A stretch of DNA of 64,000 bases from Blastococcus sp. CPCC 205250 (GTDB lineage Bacteria; Actinomycetota; Actinomycetes; Mycobacteriales; Geodermatophilaceae). The translations under genes and the position numbers were made by a program. The notes beneath the pieces are model-generated. The model had not been told where the DNA came from, made no database searches, and saw only the letters and a list, made by a program, of their open reading frames with translations. Below are positions 51,724 through 60,445 of this stretch, piece after piece. Where the stretch lies: positions 372,001 to 436,000 of the forward strand of contig NZ_JABGCG010000004.1 in NCBI RefSeq assembly GCF_019799925.1, in the 5' to 3' direction. Positions within the stretch are counted from its first letter, which is position 1, and every line of letters begins with the position of its first letter.

Positions 51724-52138
51724 CGGCGGCCGGCTGAGCCCCGAGGACCGGCAGGACATCGAGGACCTGCTGTCGGCCTACGTGCTGACGCTGGACGTGG
51801 ACGACGTCGACGGCGCCCTCGCCCTGTTCGCCGAGGGCGCCGAGTTCCGCACCTACGGCCGGGTCTTCACCGGCGACAAGCTGCGGCGGATGTTCACGAC
51901 CGCTCCCAAGGGGCAGCACCTCACCGGGCGCAGCCTGGTGACACCCTCGGCCGACGGCGCGACGGTGCGCTCGCAGCTGGTGTTCCTCCCCGCGGACGGC
52001 GCCGAGCGTCGGCTGACCATCTACGACGACGAGGTCGCCCGGGTCGACGGGCGGTGGCTGTTCCGCAGCCGCACCGTGCGCTTCATGGACCACGAGGGGC
52101 TGCTGCAGGAGCGACCGCCGGAGTCCCAGCGCACCTGA
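51716..52138 (+). CDS. SnoaL/NTF2-like protein
   Basis: This 140-residue cone-shaped NTF2-fold protein has the helix DIEDLLSAYVLTLDVDDVDG then FAEGAEFRTYG, as in the SnoaL-like/steroid isomerase-like family. The Asp/His pair of the isomerases is not clearly kept. Likely roles are isomerase, hydratase or small-molecule binding. The GTG at 51716 overlaps the upstream crotonase stop. It is tail-to-tail with the ligase gene, with only three bases between stop codons. Confidence 0.8.
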   Translation: MADGGRLSPEDRQDIEDLLSAYVLTLDVDDVDGALALFAEGAEFRTYGRVFTGDKLRRMFTTAPKGQHLTGRSLVTPSADGATVRSQLVFLPADGAERRLTIYDDEVARVDGRWLFRSRTVRFMDHEGLLQERPPESQRT

Positions 52139-52141
52139 CGG

Positions 52142-53707
52142 TCAGCGCAGCCGCGGGGCGAGGGAGGTGCGGCACCCGCCGTCGGCCAGCAGCCGGCGCT
52201 GCACCTTCCCGCTCTCGGTGCGCGGCAGCGGACGGTCCCAGACGACGACCTGCTCGGGCAGCTTCCACGTGGCCAGGCCGGCGTCGCGCAGCCAGCCGAC
52301 GACGCCGTCGAAGTCCACCGCCTGCGGGTCCCGGGCGTGCACCGCCAGGGCCAGCCGCTCCCCCGTGTCGGGGTCGGGCAGCCCGAAGGCGGCCACCTCC
52401 TCGGCTCCGGGCAGGCGGCGAGCGACGTCGTCGATCTCGGTCAGGGAGATCTTGAGGCCCTTCCGCGAGACGATCTCCTTGAGCCGGCCGGTGACGGTCA
52501 GCCGCCCGTCCTCGAACCGCCCGAGGTCGCCGGTGCGGTACCAGCCGCCGGCGGTGAAGGCCTCGGCGTTGTCGCCCTCGTCGAGGTAGCCGAGCATCCG
52601 CATCGGTCCGCGGAGCAGCAGCTCACCGGGCTGCTCGCCGATGATGCGCACCTCGGTGCCCCGCGCGCAGGCGCCGTCGTCGGCGATCCGGCCCTCGCCC
52701 TCGTCGGAGGGCAGCGTCCCGGTCGACATCGGGACCTCCGAGGAGCCGTAGGCGCGCACTGGCCGGATGCCGTACCGCTCGACGGCCAGCTCCAGGACGT
52801 CCCTCGGGATCATGGCGCCGCCGAGCGCCATCGTCCGCAGCGGCAGCTCCTGCAGGTCCTCGGCCTCGGCCTGCTCGAACAGTGCTTCGATGATCACCGG
52901 GGCGCCGCCCAGGACAGTGGCTCCTCCAGCGCGCAGGCGGGCGAGGGACGCTGCGGCATCGAAGCGGTCCTCGAGGAGCAGGCCGGCGCCGCGCTCGGTG
53001 GTGAGGTGGGTCTGCAGCAGCCCGGTGATGCTGGCCAGCGGGGTGGAGAGGAACGCGGTGTCGCGCTCGGTCAGCTCCACGATCTCGGCGAAGTTGCGGG
53101 CCCCCGCGCGGAGCGTGTCGAGGCTGTGCACGACACCCTTGGGTCGGCTGGTCGTGCCCGAGGTGAAGACGACGGCGGCCGGGAGCGCCGGGTCGCGCTC
53201 CTCCCAGCCGGTCGACGGGGTGGTGCACTCCAGGACGTGGTCGAAGGAGATGGTCGGGACGTCGAGCTCCCTGACCCCGAGCCGGTCCGCCAGTTCGGCG
53301 GTGGTGACGACCAGCTCCGGCCGGGTCGCCTCGACGGCGTTCACGACGTCGGCCCGCCCCGACCGCCGGTCGAGCATCACCGCGACGCCGCCGCAGCGCA
53401 GGACCGCGGAGTAGACCGCGACCGCGGGCGCGCTCAGCGGGGCGATGACGAGGACCGGGGTGCCGGGCCCGCAGCCGTGCCCGCGCAGGCAGCCGACGGC
53501 CCGGTCGACCACCGCGACGAGCTCCGCGTAGGTCCACGTCGTCGTCCCGTCGCCGACCGCCACCCGCTGCGGGTCGCGGGCCGCGGCCGCCTCCAGACCG
53601 TCGCGCAGCCGCTGCCCGCCCCACAGGCCGTCGGCGGCATAGCGCTGCCGCACCTCGGCGGGGATCGGCTCGACTCCGGTGATCTGCACGGCGCTCTCCC
53701 TCGTCAT
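52142..53707 (-). CDS. Acyl-CoA synthetase / AMP-dependent ligase
   Basis: This 521-residue adenylate-forming ligase has VVFTSGTTSRPKGVVHS near residue 180, YGSSEVPMS in the middle, WYRTGDLG near residue 395 and a final ESGKVQRR lysine motif. It would activate a carboxylic acid for beta-oxidation. The ATG at 53707 overlaps the CoA-transferase stop as ATGA, so the operon is transferase-ligase. The phosphate loop is TSGTTSRPKG, with Ser-Arg in place of the commoner Gly-x, a mild variation. Confidence 0.9.
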   Translation of the reverse strand: MTRESAVQITGVEPIPAEVRQRYAADGLWGGQRLRDGLEAAAARDPQRVAVGDGTTTWTYAELVAVVDRAVGCLRGHGCGPGTPVLVIAPLSAPAVAVYSAVLRCGGVAVMLDRRSGRADVVNAVEATRPELVVTTAELADRLGVRELDVPTISFDHVLECTTPSTGWEERDPALPAAVVFTSGTTSRPKGVVHSLDTLRAGARNFAEIVELTERDTAFLSTPLASITGLLQTHLTTERGAGLLLEDRFDAAASLARLRAGGATVLGGAPVIIEALFEQAEAEDLQELPLRTMALGGAMIPRDVLELAVERYGIRPVRAYGSSEVPMSTGTLPSDEGEGRIADDGACARGTEVRIIGEQPGELLLRGPMRMLGYLDEGDNAEAFTAGGWYRTGDLGRFEDGRLTVTGRLKEIVSRKGLKISLTEIDDVARRLPGAEEVAAFGLPDPDTGERLALAVHARDPQAVDFDGVVGWLRDAGLATWKLPEQVVVWDRPLPRTESGKVQRRLLADGGCRTSLAPRLR

Positions 53708-54942
53708 CGTGTCGTCGCCGACGTGGTCGCCGCGGTGGGCGCGCCGACGCCGCCGGCCAGGGCCTCGACGTCGTCGGCCGGCAGACCGACCTCGGTGAGG
53801 ATCTCGCGGGTGTGCTCGCCCACGGCGGGGATGGGCCCCAGCGGCGTCGTCCACGCGTCGCTGGTCCACGGCGGCAGCAGGGAGGCGACCGGCCCGACCG
53901 GGCTGCCGACCTCGCGCCACCTGTTCCGGGCCGTCAGCTGCGGGTGCTCGACCACGTCGAGGACCTCGTTGTAGACGGCGTTGCCGATGCCGGCCGCGTC
54001 GGCCCGGCGCAGCACCTCGGCCAGGTCCACCTCGCGCGCCCAGTCCCCGATCGCCGCGTCGATGCGGTCCCGCTGCTCGCAGCGCTGCGCGTTGGTGGCC
54101 AGCGCCGGATCGGCGGCCAGGTCCGGGCGCTCGACGACCTGCACGGCCAGTCGCTGCCACTCCGCGTCGTTCGTAGTGCCCAGCATCGCGACGCGGCCGT
54201 CCCGGGTGCGGTAGGCGCCGTACGGGGCGACCACCGGGGAGCTCATCCCGATCGGCGGTCGCTCCTGACCGGAGTAGCGGGCGTGCAGCAGCGCGAACCC
54301 CAGGAAGTCGGTGACCGTGTCGAACATGCTGACCTCGATCGCCGCGCCGCGACCGGTGACCCCGCGACGCACCAGTGCGGCGAGGACGGCCACGGCGGCC
54401 TCCAGGCCGCTGCCGACGTCGGCGACCGGCGGCCCCGGCTTGGCCGGGCGGCCCGGCTCGCCGGTGGTCGCGCAGCCACCGGCCTCCGCCTGCACGAGCA
54501 GGTCGTAGGCGCGCCGGTGGTCCAGCGGACCCCCCGTGCCGTAGCCGGACAGGTCGAGGGCGATGAGCCGCGGGCGATCGGCCACCAGGGTCGCGGCGTC
54601 GAGGCCCAGCCGTCGCGCGGCACCGGGGGCGAGGTTCTGGACGACGACGTCGGCCGCGTCGAGCACCCGGTCGAGGGCCGCACGCGCGAGCGGCTCCTTC
54701 ACGTCCAGGCCGAGGGACTCCTTGTTCCGGTTCAGCCAGGCGAAGTGGGTGCCGAGACCCGCGGCCACGTCGTCGTAGCCCCGGGCGAAGTCACCCAACC
54801 CCGGCCGCTCCACCTTGATCACGCGGGCGCCGAGGTCGCCCAGCAGCCGCGTGCAGTACGGCGCCGACACCGCCTGCTCGAAGGAGACAACGGTGAGGCC
54901 GGTGAGCGGGGCGGGCTGGTCGGTCGCGGACCCGTCCGACAT
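53704..54942 (-). CDS. Class III CoA-transferase (CaiB/BaiF family)
   Basis: This 412-residue CoA-transferase has VVSFEQAVSAPYCTRLLGDL and RVIKVERPGLGDFARGY at the N-terminus and the catalytic Asp in RAYDLLVQAEAG. It would exchange CoA between acids. It is cotranscribed with an acyl-CoA synthetase, the same pairing of activities as at 31289-33807, although the two transferases are not close copies. The ATG at 54942 has GAGGGGAG upstream. It is divergent from the crotonase gene with an exact motif site midway. Confidence 0.9.
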   Translation of the reverse strand: MSDGSATDQPAPLTGLTVVSFEQAVSAPYCTRLLGDLGARVIKVERPGLGDFARGYDDVAAGLGTHFAWLNRNKESLGLDVKEPLARAALDRVLDAADVVVQNLAPGAARRLGLDAATLVADRPRLIALDLSGYGTGGPLDHRRAYDLLVQAEAGGCATTGEPGRPAKPGPPVADVGSGLEAAVAVLAALVRRGVTGRGAAIEVSMFDTVTDFLGFALLHARYSGQERPPIGMSSPVVAPYGAYRTRDGRVAMLGTTNDAEWQRLAVQVVERPDLAADPALATNAQRCEQRDRIDAAIGDWAREVDLAEVLRRADAAGIGNAVYNEVLDVVEHPQLTARNRWREVGSPVGPVASLLPPWTSDAWTTPLGPIPAVGEHTREILTEVGLPADDVEALAGGVGAPTAATTSATTR

Positions 54943-54986
54943 GGGACTCCCCTCGGCGTTGACCCTGCTGATCGGCGAACTCTAAC

Positions 54987-55007
54987 CTGACATCGACGTC
55001 GATGTCG
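54987..55007. promoter_or_regulatory. CTGACATCGACGTC site 7 (exact, full palindrome)
   Basis: The exact 14-mer at 54987-55000 lies in TGACATCGACGTCGATGTCG, a 20-bp palindrome apart from its final base. It is 45 bp from each of two divergent starts (54942 and 55046). Confidence 0.8.
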
Positions 55008-55045
55008 CCCTCCGTCGTAGCGGAGCCGAACGAGAGGACTCCACC

Positions 55046-55870
55046 GTGGCCGACGGCCCGCAGGACGTGCCCACCGGCACCGACGAGCTGCTCGCCGGCC
55101 TCGACCAGGGCGTCCTGACGGTCGTGCTCAACCGGCCCGCAGCCCGGAACGCCTACTCGATGGCCCTGCTCGACGCCCTCGGTGCTCTCCTGGAGGCCGT
55201 CGAGGACGACGAGCGGGTCCGGGTCGTCGTCGTCACTGGCGCCGGCGACGGCTTCTGCGCCGGGGGCGACGTGAAGGTGATGGCCCGCGGCGAGAGCATC
55301 TTCGGCCCGGCCGACGACGTCGAGGCGCGGCGCAGCCGGCACGTGGCCGCGCAGCGGGCCACGACCGTCCGGCTCGCGGGGTTCGCCAAGCCCACCCTCG
55401 CCCTGCTCAACGGTCCGGCGGTGGGCGCCGGCCTCGCCCTCGCGCTGGCCTGCGACCTCCGCTGGGCGGCGGAGTCCGCGGTTCTGCGCACCGGCTTCGT
55501 CCGCGCGGGCCTCGCCGGCGACTTCGGGTGCACCTGGCTCCTGACCCGGCTGGTCGGCCCGGCGCGGGCGACGGAACTGCTGTTCACGTCGGCGGCCCTG
55601 ACCGCGGAGGCCGCGCGCGACCGGGGGCTGGTGACCGAGGTCGTCCCCGACGCCGAGCTCCGCGCGCGCGGGTCCGCCCTCGCCCGGACGCTCGCCGACG
55701 CCTCCCCGCTGGCCCTGCGCGCCGTGAAGGACAACGTGTCCCGGGCGTCGGCGCAGGACCTGGCGTCGTGCGCCGACGCCGAGGTGGACTGGCACGTCCG
55801 GCTGGCCGAGACGGCGGAGCACCGCGCGGCCGTGGCGGCGCTGTCCCGCCCCCGGCCGACCTCCTCCTAG
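55046..55870 (+). CDS. Enoyl-CoA hydratase/isomerase-family protein
   Basis: This 274-residue crotonase-fold protein has GFCAGGDVKVM near residue 72 and NGPAVGAGLALALACDLRWA near residue 130. The first hydratase Glu position is Leu in GAGLALA, and the second segment reads RTGFVRAGLAGDFG without a Glu. The activity is therefore open. The GTG at 55046 follows GAGAGGA. It is divergent from the CoA-transferase gene and overlaps the convergent NTF2-like gene at its stop codon. Confidence 0.85.
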   Translation: MADGPQDVPTGTDELLAGLDQGVLTVVLNRPAARNAYSMALLDALGALLEAVEDDERVRVVVVTGAGDGFCAGGDVKVMARGESIFGPADDVEARRSRHVAAQRATTVRLAGFAKPTLALLNGPAVGAGLALALACDLRWAAESAVLRTGFVRAGLAGDFGCTWLLTRLVGPARATELLFTSAALTAEAARDRGLVTEVVPDAELRARGSALARTLADASPLALRAVKDNVSRASAQDLASCADAEVDWHVRLAETAEHRAAVAALSRPRPTSS

Positions 55871-56328
55871 GAGTAGGCGGCAGGCATCGCCGCGCCGGGC
55901 ATCCGCATCTGCAGGTAGATGTCCAGGTGCCGGATCTTGCCGGCGGCGTCGAACTCGTACACGGACACCGAGTTCACCGAGCCCATCGCCTCGCCGGTGC
56001 CGATGCGCTCCTCGAGCTCCAGGAGGACGACGCCGTCGTGCTCGGTGACCCGCTTGAAGGAGCCCTCCCACTGCGCCGTCCTCGCCCACTTCGTCATGAA
56101 CTCCACGTACTGCGGCCAGCGCATGACCTCCTTGAAGTTGCCGACCCGCTCGAAGTCGTCCACGGCGATCATCTCCGTGATGGGCGCCCAGTCGTCGGCG
56201 CCGAAGCCCGGCTGCTTCGCCGCGTCGACGAGTCGCTGCACGGCCAGGCTGTACTCGAGCACCTTGCGAGCGAGCCCGGAGTACTCCTCCACCACCGCGC
56301 TGATCTCGGTGAAGACCTTGTCGACCAT
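55867..56328 (-). CDS. NTF2-like (SnoaL-type) protein
   Basis: This 153-residue protein has an N-terminal helical segment and an NTF2-like fold, with WAPITEMIAVDDFERVGNF and the strands VYEFDAAGKIRHLDIYLQMR. It may bind or transform a cyclic substrate. The ATG at 56328 has AAGGGGAG upstream. It is divergent from the MarR gene, and a perfect inverted repeat lies just upstream of its start, so MarR probably controls it. The stop codon overlaps the crotonase stop on the other strand. Confidence 0.78.
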   Translation of the reverse strand: MVDKVFTEISAVVEEYSGLARKVLEYSLAVQRLVDAAKQPGFGADDWAPITEMIAVDDFERVGNFKEVMRWPQYVEFMTKWARTAQWEGSFKRVTEHDGVVLLELEERIGTGEAMGSVNSVSVYEFDAAGKIRHLDIYLQMRMPGAAMPAAYS

Positions 56329-56346
56329 TCCGCTCCCCTTCTCGTG

Positions 56347-56369
56347 ACCGGACGCACCGTGCGTCCGGT
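56347..56369. promoter_or_regulatory. MarR operator candidate, perfect inverted repeat
   Basis: ACCGGACGCA and TGCGTCCGGT form a perfect 10-bp inverted repeat around CCG. It sits 19 bp before the NTF2-like start (56328) and 28 bp before the MarR start (56397). Confidence 0.75.
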
Positions 56370-56396
56370 GACCGTGTCCGTCGCGGTGTCCGGCCG

Positions 56397-56861
56397 GTGG
56401 CCGAGAATCGGCCGGTGGACACCAGCGACAACCTGCTCTGGTTGCTCATCCGGGCGCACCGGCACGGTCGCCGGTGGGTGGACGACGCGGTGCGCGAGCA
56501 CGGCGTGACGGCGGCGCAGGTGGGCCTGCTGAACCGGCTGTCCGAGCAGCCCGGCCTGTCGGGTGCGGAGCTGGCGCGGTCCTCGCTGATCAGTCCGCAG
56601 GCGATCCAGAACGCTCTGGACACCCTGGAGCGCCGGGGGCTGGTGGAGCGGCGCCCCGACCCCACGCACGGGCGGATCCTGCGCAGCCACCTCACCGAGC
56701 AGGGCCGACGCCTCGCGGCGGCGAGCGTCTCCGCCGCCGTCCGGGGCGAGGCGGAGCTGCTGGCCGTGCTCGACCCCGGGGAGCGCGCGACGCTCCGCCG
56801 GCTGCTCGAGCGCCTGGTCGAGCAGGTCCCGCCGGGCGACCGCGAGGCGTCCGGCGGCTGA
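56397..56861 (+). CDS. MarR-family regulator
   Basis: This 154-residue winged-helix protein has LSGAELARSSLISPQAIQNA as recognition region and LERRGLVERRPDP in the wing, as in MarR regulators. The GTG at 56397 is chosen; GTG at 56415 would also give a complete domain. It is divergent from the NTF2-like gene with a 23-bp perfect inverted repeat between them. It probably regulates that gene and itself in response to a phenolic or CoA-ester ligand. Confidence 0.87.
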   Translation: MAENRPVDTSDNLLWLLIRAHRHGRRWVDDAVREHGVTAAQVGLLNRLSEQPGLSGAELARSSLISPQAIQNALDTLERRGLVERRPDPTHGRILRSHLTEQGRRLAAASVSAAVRGEAELLAVLDPGERATLRRLLERLVEQVPPGDREASGG

Positions 56862-56878
56862 CGCGGCCGGCGGCCGGG

Positions 56879-57619
56879 TCACGGCAGGTACCGGTCCCAG
56901 GCGTACGGGACGACGACCTGGAACGGGGCGGCCAGCCGGGGCGCGCGGCCTGCCGCGCGCGAGCGCTCCTCGACCACGGGCCGCAGCCGGGCGGCGGTCG
57001 CGACCGGGTCGTCGTCCAGGAAGCACCAGGTGAGCTGCTGACCGGCCGGTGCGGTGGAGTCCTCGCCGGCCGGTCCGGCGACGGCGGACCACACCCCCGC
57101 CACCCCGGGCACCTCGACGAGCGGAGCCACCGCCGCGGGCGCCGGTTCCACCAGCAGGTAGACGCCCACCGCCGGCCACCAGGGCAGGACGTCGGCGCCC
57201 GCCTTGACGACCGGGTCGGCGATCCGGTCCCGGACGTCGTAGACGCCTCGCTCCACCGGTGGCACCACGAACGGCGTGCGCCCCGCGGCGCGCAGGGCGG
57301 TCGACAGCCGCCGGAAGCCGTCGAGGCCCGAGGCGTCGGTGAACCAGTACGTCATCACGTGGTCCACCGCATCGAGCCCTCCGTCGGACGCGGCCCGTGC
57401 CGCGCGGCACTCGGGGGTCGACACCAGGCGCAGCGACGTCCGCAGCTGGGCGAGGCGCTGCTGCTCCGGGCGGTGGTCCAGGCTGTGCCAGGCGAGGTAG
57501 TCGGCATCGGCGCCGTCCGGGTGCCGCGCACCCATGGAGACGAAGGCCGTGGCCACGCCGGAGCGTCCGGTGGCGAGGATCGCCTCGTCCCGGTCGGACG
57601 GCGTACCGGTGGGCGTCAT
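56879..57619 (-). CDS. Protein of unknown family, paralogue of 58604-59365
   Basis: This 246-residue protein is not recognised. The conserved block DADYLAWHSLDHRPEQ near residue 35, then RLVSTPECRAARA and DAVDHVMTYWF, recurs in the gene at 58604 with DVLPWWPAVGVYLLVE. The Trp-His/Asp-His pattern and length suggest two ferredoxin-like (EthD/dimeric alpha-beta barrel) domains. There is no signal peptide. The ATG at 57619 overlaps the epimerase stop (ATGA), so the two are cotranscribed. Its paralogue lies on the other side of the epimerase on the opposite strand. Confidence 0.8.
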   Translation of the reverse strand: MTPTGTPSDRDEAILATGRSGVATAFVSMGARHPDGADADYLAWHSLDHRPEQQRLAQLRTSLRLVSTPECRAARAASDGGLDAVDHVMTYWFTDASGLDGFRRLSTALRAAGRTPFVVPPVERGVYDVRDRIADPVVKAGADVLPWWPAVGVYLLVEPAPAAVAPLVEVPGVAGVWSAVAGPAGEDSTAPAGQQLTWCFLDDDPVATAARLRPVVEERSRAAGRAPRLAAPFQVVVPYAWDRYLP

Positions 57620-58524
57620 CGCCCGTCCGCGAGCACCAGCTCCGGGTGGAGGGCCTCCACCATGCGGCGGAACCCCTCGCGCCACGGCAGCTTCGTGCGG
57701 CCGAGCACCTCGTGCATGTGGGTCACGTCCGGCCACAGCGGGGTGTGCGCCTCCGGGGTGTACTCGAAGACCGGTTCCCGGCCGACCAGTTCACCCAGGT
57801 AGCGGCAGTACTCCTCGATGCTGACCGTCTCGCTGCCGGCCCAGTTCACGAGGACCGGCGGCGAGGCGGCCACCTCCATGGCGCGGATGCCCAGGTCGAC
57901 GTAGTCGTCCTCGTAGATCGGGTTGTAGTTGTTCGGCGCGTCCGGGTGCAGGCGGATCGGCCGCCCGGCCAGCAGGGCCTCGAGGCGGTCGGCGGGCGAG
58001 CCGCCCAGCGGCCCGTACGTCGAGCAGATCCGGATGATGGTCAGCGGGATCCCGAAGTGCGTGGAGATCCAGGTGCAGACCGACTCGGCAGCGATCTTGG
58101 AGAAGCTGTAGTTCGCGCGCAGGGGGACACCGGGTCCGTCGCCCTCGGTGAGCGGGCGCTGGCCCGGGTATCCGTAGACCGAGCCGCTGGAGCAGTAGAC
58201 GAACCCCTTGGCGCCGCGGCAGTGGTGCAGCAGGTCCCCGGAGTTGTGCGCGTTCGTCCGCACGGCGGCCGGCCAGCCGTCGTTCCCCGGGTCGACGGCG
58301 GCGTGGAAGACGTAGGAGAAGTCCTCGGGCAGCGTGCCGACGTCGTCGTTCGCGACGTCGAAGCGGACCGGGCGGATCCCCGCGTCGGCCAGCCGCTGCT
58401 CGTCCCCCTCGCCGCGCAGCCGCGCGGCACCCCAGACCTCGTTCCGTCCGGCCAGCGCACGGGCGATGGGGAAGGCGATCTTCCCCGTCGCTCCTGTGAT
58501 CAGGATCTTCTCGCCCACGAGCAC
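57616..58524 (-). CDS. NAD-dependent epimerase/dehydratase (extended SDR)
   Basis: This 302-residue extended SDR has ILITGATGKIAFPIARALAG at the N-terminus, the Tyr/Lys catalytic pair in NYSFSKIAAE and the substrate loop RICSTYGPLG. Family members act on nucleotide sugars or, in catabolic clusters, on CoA esters or ring alcohols. No sugar genes are nearby. The GTG at 58524 follows GGAGGTCGC; GTG at 58518 is possible. An exact motif site lies 14 bp upstream of the start, in the promoter shared with the divergent paralogue. Confidence 0.86.
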   Translation of the reverse strand: MLVGEKILITGATGKIAFPIARALAGRNEVWGAARLRGEGDEQRLADAGIRPVRFDVANDDVGTLPEDFSYVFHAAVDPGNDGWPAAVRTNAHNSGDLLHHCRGAKGFVYCSSGSVYGYPGQRPLTEGDGPGVPLRANYSFSKIAAESVCTWISTHFGIPLTIIRICSTYGPLGGSPADRLEALLAGRPIRLHPDAPNNYNPIYEDDYVDLGIRAMEVAASPPVLVNWAGSETVSIEEYCRYLGELVGREPVFEYTPEAHTPLWPDVTHMHEVLGRTKLPWREGFRRMVEALHPELVLADGR

Positions 58525-58537
58525 CGCGACCTCCACT

Positions 58538-58551
58538 GACGTCGATGTCAG
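58538..58551 (-). promoter_or_regulatory. CTGACATCGACGTC site 8 (exact)
   Basis: The minus strand reads CTGACATCGACGTC exactly. Including flanks, AACCTGACATCGACGTC is shared with site 7 over 17 bases. It lies between the epimerase (58524) and the unknown-family gene (58604). Confidence 0.75.
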
Positions 58552-58603
58552 GTTCGGAACGTAGCAGGTTGTCAACTGCTTGATGCTGCACGAGTATCCG
58601 CGC

Positions 58604-59365
58604 ATGCCCCGCCCTGACGAGCTCCTGCCGGGAACACCGTCGGACGACGTCCCCCGGATGCTGGCCACCGGGCGCACCGACGTCACCACGGTGTACGTGT
58701 CGATGTCGTCCCGGCACCCGGAGGGCCGGGACGCGGACTACCTGGCGTGGCACTCGCTGGACCACCGGCCGGAGCAGCACCGGCTGGCGGCGCTGCGCGC
58801 GTCCTTCCGGCTGGTCTCCACCCCGGCCTGCCGCGCCGCCCGAGGCATCGGCCACGAGCGCTACGACGCGGTGGACCACGTCATGACCTATCTGTGGAGC
58901 GACCGTGCCGCGCTGTCGGCCTTCAACGAGCTGAACCTGGCCATGGCCGAGGCCGGCCGCACCCCGTACCTCACCCCGACGGTCGAGCGGAGCGTCTTCC
59001 GCCTCGACGGCGGGGCGGCAACTCCCCGGATCAAGGTGGGCGCCGACGTCCTCCCGTGGTGGCCGTCGACCGGCGTCTACCTGCTCGTCGAGCGCGGCGG
59101 CCCGTCGCCCGCGGAACTGCTGGAGGTCGACGGGGTCGGCGGGGTGTGGTGGGGCGGGGCGGACCCCATGGAGCCGCCGTACACCACCCGGGACAACACC
59201 GGCCTGCAGATCAGCTACTGCTTCCTGGACGACGACCCGCCGGCCGTGGGCGAGCGGCTGCGGACGGTGCTGGAGAGCCGCTGGAGCCGGTCGGGTGCCG
59301 AGCCGCTGCTGGCCGCACCCTTCCACGCGCTGGTGCCCTACGACTGGGGCCGGCACACCCCCTGA
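58604..59365 (+). CDS. Protein of unknown family, paralogue of 56879-57619
   Basis: This 253-residue protein is not recognised. It shares DADYLAWHSLDHRPEQ, RLVSTPACRAARG, YDAVDHVMTY and KVGADVLPWWP with the protein at 56879, through most of its length. It is probably soluble. The ATG at 58604 is chosen because it keeps the region aligned with its paralogue; ATG at 58583 and TTG at 58580 are upstream alternatives. It is divergent from the epimerase, whose operon carries the paralogue, with an exact motif site between. The shared context suggests a pathway role, perhaps binding a ring-containing intermediate. Confidence 0.78.
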   Translation: MPRPDELLPGTPSDDVPRMLATGRTDVTTVYVSMSSRHPEGRDADYLAWHSLDHRPEQHRLAALRASFRLVSTPACRAARGIGHERYDAVDHVMTYLWSDRAALSAFNELNLAMAEAGRTPYLTPTVERSVFRLDGGAATPRIKVGADVLPWWPSTGVYLLVERGGPSPAELLEVDGVGGVWWGGADPMEPPYTTRDNTGLQISYCFLDDDPPAVGERLRTVLESRWSRSGAEPLLAAPFHALVPYDWGRHTP

Positions 59366-59407
59366 CGGCTCCGGCCCGGCGCCGCCCGCGCGCCCCGGTG
59401 CCAGCGG

Positions 59408-60445
59408 TCAGGCCTGGTCGATCAGCGCGCGCAGGCGGCGGATGTCGGCGAGCGGATCGGCACCGACGGGCTCCACCTGGAGGATCGTCACGCCGGACGC
59501 CCGGTGGGCGGCGAGCCGGTCGCGGACGTACCCCTCGTCCCCGATGAGCGACGTCCCCTCGAGCAGTGCGTCGGGCAGCCGGGCTGCGGCCTCCTCCTGG
59601 CGTCCCGACAGGTAGAGGTCCTGCACCTCGGCGGCCTCCTGCTCGAAGCCGTACCGCTGCGCGATCGTGGTGTAGAAGTTCTTCCCCCGCGGGCCCATGC
59701 CCCCCACGTAGAGGGCCAGGTGGGCGCGGTCGCGCTCGCGCAGGTGCGTGACGTCGTCCCCGATGGCCATCGGCACCGCGGCGGTGACGTCGAGCGTCCC
59801 GAGCTCCGGGTCCCGCTCGGCGAGACCCCGGGTCAGCGGCTCGCCCCACACCCGGTCGGCGAGCTCGGGGACGTACAGGTAGGGCACCCAGCCCTCGGCG
59901 ATCCCGGCGGCCATCTCGACGTTGGCCGGGCCGAGCGCGGCGAGGTGGATCGGGACCCGGGGTCGTCGTGGGCGGTCCATGAGCTTGAGCGGCTTCCCCG
60001 CCCCGGTGCCGCGGTCGGCCGGCAGCGGGATCGGGTAGCGGGGCCCGTCGTGCTGCAGCTTCTCGCGGCGCAGCACCGTCCGGCAGATCTCGACGACCTC
60101 GCGGGTCCGGGCGACCGGGGCGTCGTAGGGGACGGCGTGCCAGCCCTCGACGACCTGCGGGCCGCTGGCGCCCAGGCCGAGGACGAACCGGCCACCGCTG
60201 AGGTGGTCCAGGCCGGCTGCGGTCATGGCGGTCATCGCAGGTGTCCGCGAGTAGACGGACACGATGTGCGCGGCGAGCTCGACCCGCTGGGTCACCGCCG
60301 CGAGGTACCCCAGCCAGCTCACCGCGTCGAACCCGTAGGACTCCCCCGTCACGAGGACGTCGACGCCGGCGTCCTCGTAGGACCGGGCCAGCTCGCCGGC
60401 CGCCCGGGGATCCGGCACGGGCCTCAGCAGCACGGCGATCTTCAT
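59408..60445 (-). CDS. LLM-class F420-dependent oxidoreductase
   Basis: This 345-residue luciferase-like protein has VTGESYGFDAVSWLGYLAA, AAHIVSVYSRTPAMTAM and GRFVLGLGASGPQVVEG, which mark F420-dependent LLM members of actinobacteria. It would catalyse a redox step with F420. The ATG at 60445 overlaps the SnoaL-like stop (ATGA). It is the last gene of FadE-SnoaL-LLM. It differs from the LLM at 43635 in domain length and motifs, so they are not recent copies. Confidence 0.9.
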   Translation of the reverse strand: MKIAVLLRPVPDPRAAGELARSYEDAGVDVLVTGESYGFDAVSWLGYLAAVTQRVELAAHIVSVYSRTPAMTAMTAAGLDHLSGGRFVLGLGASGPQVVEGWHAVPYDAPVARTREVVEICRTVLRREKLQHDGPRYPIPLPADRGTGAGKPLKLMDRPRRPRVPIHLAALGPANVEMAAGIAEGWVPYLYVPELADRVWGEPLTRGLAERDPELGTLDVTAAVPMAIGDDVTHLRERDRAHLALYVGGMGPRGKNFYTTIAQRYGFEQEAAEVQDLYLSGRQEEAAARLPDALLEGTSLIGDEGYVRDRLAAHRASGVTILQVEPVGADPLADIRRLRALIDQA

